The notes beneath the pieces were generated by a model. It was given only the letters and a program-made list of their open reading frames with translations, ran no database searches and had not been told where the DNA came from. A program made the translations under genes and the position numbers. Positions 7,014 through 10,240 of a DNA stretch of 10,240 bases are shown here, piece after piece. Source of the DNA: Pseudomonadota bacterium (lineage in GTDB: Bacteria > Pseudomonadota > Gammaproteobacteria > Burkholderiales > Burkholderiaceae_C); NCBI GenBank assembly GCA_023438115.1, contig JAEZEB010000227.1:1-10240 (forward strand). The letters are read 5' to 3'. Position 1 is the first letter of the stretch; each line of letters opens with the position of its first letter.

Positions 7014-8489
7014 ATGCAGCAGGACATCCTGGTGAACTGGTCCCCGCAGGAGACGCGGGTGGCGATCGTCGAGAGCGGCGCGGTGCAGGAACTGCACGTG
7101 GAGCGCACGCTCGAGCGCGGCCTCGTCGGCAACATCTACCTCGGCAAGGTCGCCCGCGTGCTGCCGGGCATGCAGTCGGCCTTCATCGACATGGGGCTGG
7201 AGCGCGCCGCCTTCCTGCACGTGGCGGACGTGTGGCAGCGCCAGCCCGATGGCGAGCCGCCGGCCTTGGCGCGCAACGGCCAGCCGCAGGTGCCCATCGA
7301 GAAGCAGGTCTTCGAGGGGCAGTCGTTGATGGTGCAGGTGATCAAGGACCCGATCGGCACCAAGGGCGCGCGCCTGTCCACGCAGATCAGCATCGCCGGG
7401 CGCCTGCTGGTGTTCCTGCCGCAGGACGACCACCTGGGCGTCTCGCAGAAGATCCCGTCCGAGCAGCGCGACGCGCTGCGCCGGCGCCTGACCAAGCTGG
7501 TGGGCGACGCCGGCGGCGGCTTCATCCTGCGTACCAACGGCGAGGACGCCAGCGACACCGAACTCGCCGAGGACATCGCCTACCTGCGCAAGACCTGGAC
7601 GCGCATCCGCGAGGCCGCCACGCGCCTGCCGCCGCCGGCGCTGCTGCACCAGGACCTGAACCTGCTGCAGCGCGTGCTGCGCGACCTGGTGACCGAGGAG
7701 ACGCAGACCATCCGCATCGACTCGCGCGAGCAGTTCGCGCTGCTGGCGGAGTTCGGGCGCGAGTTCATGCCCCAGGCGGCGGCCAAGCTGCAGCTGTACA
7801 AGGGCGAGCGGCCCATCTTCGACCTGTATGCGGTGGACGAGGAGATCGCGCGCGCGCTGGGGCGGCGGGTGGACCTGAAGTCCGGCGGCTACCTGATCGT
7901 GGACCAGACCGAGGCGCTGACGACGATCGACGTCAACACCGGCGGCTACGTCGGCTCGCGCAACTTCGACGACACGATCTTCAAGACCAACCTGGAGGCG
8001 GCGCACGCCATCGCGCGGCAGCTGCGGCTGCGCAACCTCGGCGGGATCATCATCGTCGACTTCATCGACATGCAGCGCGAGGACCACCGCGACGCGGTGC
8101 TGGCGGAGTTCCGCAAGCAGCTCGCGCGCGACCGCGTCAAGACCATGGCGGGCGGCTTCTCGCAGCTGGGGCTGGTGGAGATGACGCGCAAGCGCACGCG
8201 CGAATCGCTGGCGCACATGCTGTGCGAGCCGTGCCCGGTCTGCCAGGGCAAGGGCAACGTGCGCACGCCGCGCACCATCGCCTACGACATCCTGCGCGAG
8301 ATCCTGCGCGAGGCGCGGCAGTTCAATCCGCGCGAGTACCGCGTGATCGCCTCGCCGCGGGTGATCGAGCTGTTCCTGGACGAGGAGAGCCAGCACCTGG
8401 CGGGGCTGTCGGATTTCATCGGGAAACCCATCTCGTTGCAGAGCGAGAGTGCCATGGGGCAGGAGCAGTACGACATCGTCTTGTTGTAA
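7014..8489 (+). CDS. rng: Ribonuclease G
   Basis: With the ATG at 7014 the product is 491 aa, close to E. coli RNase G (489 aa), and it lacks the long C-terminal scaffold of RNase E. It is an Mg-dependent single-strand endoribonuclease of 16S rRNA 5'-end maturation and mRNA decay. The N-terminus QQDILVNWSPQETRVAIVES and the S1-like segment NIYLGKVARVLPGMQSAFID identify the family. TTIDVNTGGY carries catalytic D306, and IIIVDFIDMQRED carries D349, equivalent to D303 and D346 of RNase E. Cysteines 404, 407 and 410 include the CPVC zinc-link motif that joins subunits. An in-frame TTG at 6939 would add 25 unconserved residues and is not preferred. The TAA lies at the edge of a perfect 15-bp inverted repeat. 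Confidence 0.97.
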   Translation: MQQDILVNWSPQETRVAIVESGAVQELHVERTLERGLVGNIYLGKVARVLPGMQSAFIDMGLERAAFLHVADVWQRQPDGEPPALARNGQPQVPIEKQVFEGQSLMVQVIKDPIGTKGARLSTQISIAGRLLVFLPQDDHLGVSQKIPSEQRDALRRRLTKLVGDAGGGFILRTNGEDASDTELAEDIAYLRKTWTRIREAATRLPPPALLHQDLNLLQRVLRDLVTEETQTIRIDSREQFALLAEFGREFMPQAAAKLQLYKGERPIFDLYAVDEEIARALGRRVDLKSGGYLIVDQTEALTTIDVNTGGYVGSRNFDDTIFKTNLEAAHAIARQLRLRNLGGIIIVDFIDMQREDHRDAVLAEFRKQLARDRVKTMAGGFSQLGLVEMTRKRTRESLAHMLCEPCPVCQGKGNVRTPRTIAYDILREILREARQFNPREYRVIASPRVIELFLDEESQHLAGLSDFIGKPISLQSESAMGQEQYDIVLL

Positions 8490-8520
8490 CTTGAAAAATC
8501 GCTGCGCGATTTTTCAAGTT
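8488..8520. terminator. Perfect 15-bp inverted repeat at the rng stop; possible bidirectional terminator
   Basis: Arms 8488-8502 and 8506-8520 are exact reverse complements around a 3-nt TGC loop. The left arm begins inside the rng TAA. Each arm carries a run of five A or five T, with a GC-rich top next to the loop. The element sits between convergent genes, where a bidirectional terminator would be useful. No T tract follows the stem on either strand, so it is not a classic Rho-independent terminator. It could instead be a dispersed palindromic repeat or an mRNA 3'-end-protecting hairpin. The structure is certain; the role is not. Confidence 0.5.
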
Positions 8521-8576
8521 GGTCCGATCAGTGCGAAGAGGACCGGCAAAGCCGGATCCTCTTCGCAGGAGGGACC
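8521..8576. repeat. Second inverted repeat (16-bp stem with one bulge)
   Basis: Arms 8532-8547 and 8551-8567 pair over 16 bp around an AAA loop, with a single unpaired A at 8556. Outside this core, GGTCC (8521-8525) and GGACC (8572-8576) can also pair, lengthening the structure. It directly follows the first hairpin. It may be a second terminator-like hairpin or a REP-type palindrome. There is no T tract after it. Confidence 0.55.
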
Positions 8577-8634
8577 GCGCTGCATGTTATTCCGCGCGAT
8601 CCACGGGCCGCTGCGCGGAGGCCGGGTTTCGTAG
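8577..8634. other. Unassigned spacer between palindromes
   Basis: This short stretch between the second and third inverted repeats holds no gene, promoter or structure I can support. Confidence 0.3.
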
Positions 8635-8669
8635 GTCGGTGGTGAGCGCGCGAAGCGCCGAACCCCGAC
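8635..8669. repeat. Imperfect palindrome of GTAGGTCGG...CCCGAC type
   Basis: Arms 8635-8649 and 8655-8669 match at 11 of 15 positions around a GCGAA loop, with GTCGG/CCGAC ends and GCGC/GCGC at the top. The preceding GTAG and the general form resemble intergenic palindromes I recall from many beta- and gammaproteobacterial genomes (GTAGGTCGGG...CCCGAC). It ends 3 bp before the last codon of the minus-strand glycosyltransferase gene, so it lies just 3' of that gene. Family membership is from memory. Confidence 0.45.
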
Positions 8670-8672
8670 ATC

Positions 8673-9560
8673 TCACACGCGCAGATCCTCCCACCGCCGG
8701 CCCGCCTCGATCTCCTCGAGCACTGCCTGCAGGAACGCCCCCTTCTTCTCGAAGTTGTCGTTGTAGCTCACCCCGCCCACGTGCACCCACGCGCCGTCGA
8801 CGATCTCCACCTTGCGCGCTTCCGCCTGGCCGGCCGGACGCAGCGCGACGAACTCCTGCGGCGCGAAGCGCAGCGAGGCGCGGTCCAGGCCGCGGTACAG
8901 CACGTCCCAGTTGCGTCCGCCCGTGTCGAGCTCGCGCGAGAAGTCGTAGAGGAAGTTCAGCGGCTTGCCGCGCGTGAAGGCGTGGCGGAAGAAGCAGTAG
9001 CCGGCCCACAGCGACCAGTAGCCGGGGCGGCCGATGTTCGGGAGGCCGAAGACCGGCTGCGCGCCCACGCGCTCGCCCACGTCCACCGGCGCGACGGGGA
9101 TGAGGTCGTGATCGAGGTAGCCGAAGACGTCCGGCTCCAGCGGCCGCACCACGTTGTGGTGGATCCAGGACATCGCCATGCCGTGCGAGCGGTTCGCGTG
9201 CCGCGTGCGATAGGGCGGCAGCCCCAGGTAGGGGACCCCGTGGTGGTCGCACACGTGGCGGATCTGGCGGCGCTTCTCCGCGTCGCGCGAGTTGTCGAAC
9301 ACGAGCACCTGGGTGCCCGGCAGGTTGCGCGCGGCCATGCGCAGCTGCCAGTCGAGCGCCCAGGGTTGCTCGAAGGCGATCACCAGCGCGACCTGCCGGC
9401 CCCGCAGCGATTGCTGCTCCGCGAGGAAGGGCTCCAGGTCCGGCGTGCGCGCTCGCAAGTAGCGCGCGAGCAGCAGGTCGTTGCGCAGCTGGCGCAGGCC
9501 CTGGGCCAGCGGCACCAGCCGCAGCCACTCGCCGGCGGCGAATTCGTGGAGTTCACGCAT
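8673..9560 (-). CDS. Putative GT-A-like (family 2-like) glycosyltransferase
   Basis: From the ATG at 9560 the product is 295 aa and soluble, with no signal peptide or membrane helix. Residues 56-90 (QVALVIAFEQPWALDWQL, then TQVLVFDNS) look like the first two beta strands of a nucleotide-sugar-binding GT-A fold. FGYLDHDLIP has Asp150-His-Asp152, a DxD-like metal site. Further conserved-looking parts are NIGRPGYWSLWAGYCFFRHAF and the C-terminal WVHVGGVSYNDNFEKKG. It probably transfers a sugar to a surface glycan, but donor and acceptor are unknown. The start overlaps the end of the upstream GT9 gene by 8 bp (ATGCGTGA), so the two are probably cotranscribed. An earlier ATG at 9599 would add 13 Pro/Arg-rich residues and overlap GT9 by 47 bp; I consider that less likely. 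The class call is moderate. Confidence 0.7.
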   Translation of the reverse strand: MRELHEFAAGEWLRLVPLAQGLRQLRNDLLLARYLRARTPDLEPFLAEQQSLRGRQVALVIAFEQPWALDWQLRMAARNLPGTQVLVFDNSRDAEKRRQIRHVCDHHGVPYLGLPPYRTRHANRSHGMAMSWIHHNVVRPLEPDVFGYLDHDLIPVAPVDVGERVGAQPVFGLPNIGRPGYWSLWAGYCFFRHAFTRGKPLNFLYDFSRELDTGGRNWDVLYRGLDRASLRFAPQEFVALRPAGQAEARKVEIVDGAWVHVGGVSYNDNFEKKGAFLQAVLEEIEAGRRWEDLRV

Positions 9561-10240
9561 GGCCGAGGGCCGGCTGTTCGGCCGGGACCGTGGCGGCATC
9601 GAGCAGGCGCGCGGCTTGCGCCAGCACCTGCTGCGGCGTGATGGAAGCCAGGCAGTCGCTGCGGCTGCCGCGATGGTCTTCGCAGCCCGCGCGCCCGCAG
9701 GGCACGCAATCCTGCGGACCCTGCAGCAGCGTCACGTTGCCCGCTCGCTGCACCGGGGCGCGGCGCACGAAATGCACCGGCTGCCCGGCGCGGCCCGGCC
9801 ACGGTGCCCAGCGCAGCGGATTGGTGGGGCCGAAGATCGCGATCACCGGCAGGCCGGCGGCGGCGGCGAGATGCGAGACCGAGGTGTCCGGCCCGATGTA
9901 GAGCGCGGCGGCGCGCAGCAGCGTCACGAGCTGCGGGAAGTCCAGTCGCCCCGAGGTGTCGAGCAACTGCGGCGCCTCGCCCAATGCGCGCAGCGGGGCG
10001 ATGCATTCCTGGTCGCGCGCGCTGCCGCTGCCCGTGAGCACCACCTGGCGCCCCTGCGCCAGCAGCGCCTGCACCACGGCGTGGTAGTGCGCCAGCGGCC
10101 ACTGCTTGTATTCCCACATGGACGGCGCATGCACCACCACGCAGCCCGGGCGCAGCGCTTGCGCGATTTCCGCGGGCAGCGGCGCGGCGGGCGGCACGGC
10201 CACGGGCGGCGCCTCGGCGCCACCCGGCGGCAGCCAGGGC
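9553..10240 (-). CDS. Glycosyltransferase family 9 protein, heptosyltransferase-like (N-terminus outside window)
   Basis: The frame is open to the window edge and encodes the last 228 residues. This is essentially the C-terminal, nucleotide-sugar-binding half of a GT-B enzyme. VVVHAPSMWEYKQWPLAHYH matches the GT9 start of that domain, where K-x-WP is conserved. VVLTGS follows. LLRAAALYIGPDTSVSHLAA and LPVIAIFGPTNPLRWAPWP are the hallmark D-T-S-x-x-H and FGPTxPxxxxP motifs of ADP-heptose:LPS heptosyltransferases. Near the end a Cys cluster (CVPCGRAGC, then SDCL) resembles a form common in GT9 members. The family acts at the cytoplasmic face of the inner membrane on lipopolysaccharide core. Which sugar and position cannot be told, so no waa symbol is assigned. 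A GTG at 10203 is internal and not the true start. It overlaps the next glycosyltransferase gene by 8 bp. Confidence 0.9.
   Translation of the reverse strand, partial: PWLPPGGAEAPPVAVPPAAPLPAEIAQALRPGCVVVHAPSMWEYKQWPLAHYHAVVQALLAQGRQVVLTGSGSARDQECIAPLRALGEAPQLLDTSGRLDFPQLVTLLRAAALYIGPDTSVSHLAAAAGLPVIAIFGPTNPLRWAPWPGRAGQPVHFVRRAPVQRAGNVTLLQGPQDCVPCGRAGCEDHRGSRSDCLASITPQQVLAQAARLLDAATVPAEQPALGHA

Noticed and set aside
6978..8396. 472-codon minus-strand open frame opposite rng
   Set aside because: It has an antisense-like composition with no motif, and rng on the plus strand has all catalytic residues.
8488..8576. Classic Rho-independent terminator after rng
   Set aside because: The hairpins are strong but neither is followed by a T tract on either strand, so I list them only as structures with a possible terminator role.
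8587..9528. Alternative minus-strand frame over the glycosyltransferase
   Set aside because: It is Ala/Arg/Gly-rich without motifs, while the chosen frame has GT-A-like strands, YLDHD and a precise overlap with the GT9 stop.
9561..9599. ATG at 9599 as the start of the 295-aa glycosyltransferase
   Set aside because: It would add a Pro/Arg/Ser-rich 13-residue leader entirely within the GT9 coding end. The ATG at 9560 gives a short coupled overlap as seen elsewhere in the window.
1..10240. CRISPR array, insertion sequence, prophage, tRNA/rRNA gene, riboswitch or toxin-antitoxin pair
   Set aside because: I looked for regular direct repeats, transposase motifs, cloverleaf-like stretches and small paired ORFs and found none that hold up. 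The only repeats are the three inverted repeats after rng and the codon-level repeats in the RsfS tail.

Overview
This is a GC-rich chromosomal segment (roughly 70% GC by eye) with strong G/C preference at third codon positions. It most likely comes from a betaproteobacterium of the Burkholderiales, probably Comamonadaceae (Ramlibacter/Variovorax-like). The main evidence is the YebC version (EGYGIGGAAIIVDTMTDN), an oxygen-dependent HemF, and the gene order hemF-nadD-rsfS-rlmH-maf-rng, which I recall as typical of that group. The genus is inference.

Layout. Positions 1-1470 hold a minus-strand YjgR/DUF853 HerA-like ATPase that lacks only its extreme C-terminus. A 59-bp divergent gap separates it from a compact plus-strand run: yebC, purD, hemF, nadD, rsfS, rlmH and maf (1530-6785). 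These genes overlap by 1-8 bp or lie 3-5 bp apart, so they probably form one translationally coupled transcript. A 228-bp gap follows, carrying what may be a minus-strand gene remnant, and then rng (RNase G, 7014-8489). A 183-bp convergent intergenic region contains three inverted repeats in a row. The window ends with two overlapping minus-strand glycosyltransferase genes. One is a 295-aa GT-A-like protein with a YLDHD motif; the other is a GT9 (heptosyltransferase-like) protein whose N-terminus is outside the window. They look like part of a lipopolysaccharide or cell-surface glycan locus.

Functional logic. The plus-strand run is core housekeeping: translation control (YebC, RsfS), ribosome maturation (RlmH, and RNase G in rRNA processing), purine synthesis (PurD), haem synthesis (HemF), NAD synthesis (NadD) and nucleotide-pool sanitation (Maf). 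I see no mobile element, CRISPR array, tRNA/rRNA gene, phage gene or defence system, and I do not find an obvious new multi-gene system. The items most worth a second look are the roughly 100-residue histone-H1-like Lys/Ala tail on RsfS, the palindrome cluster after rng, the short coding-like and PAS-like stretch between maf and rng, and the poorly characterised 295-aa glycosyltransferase.
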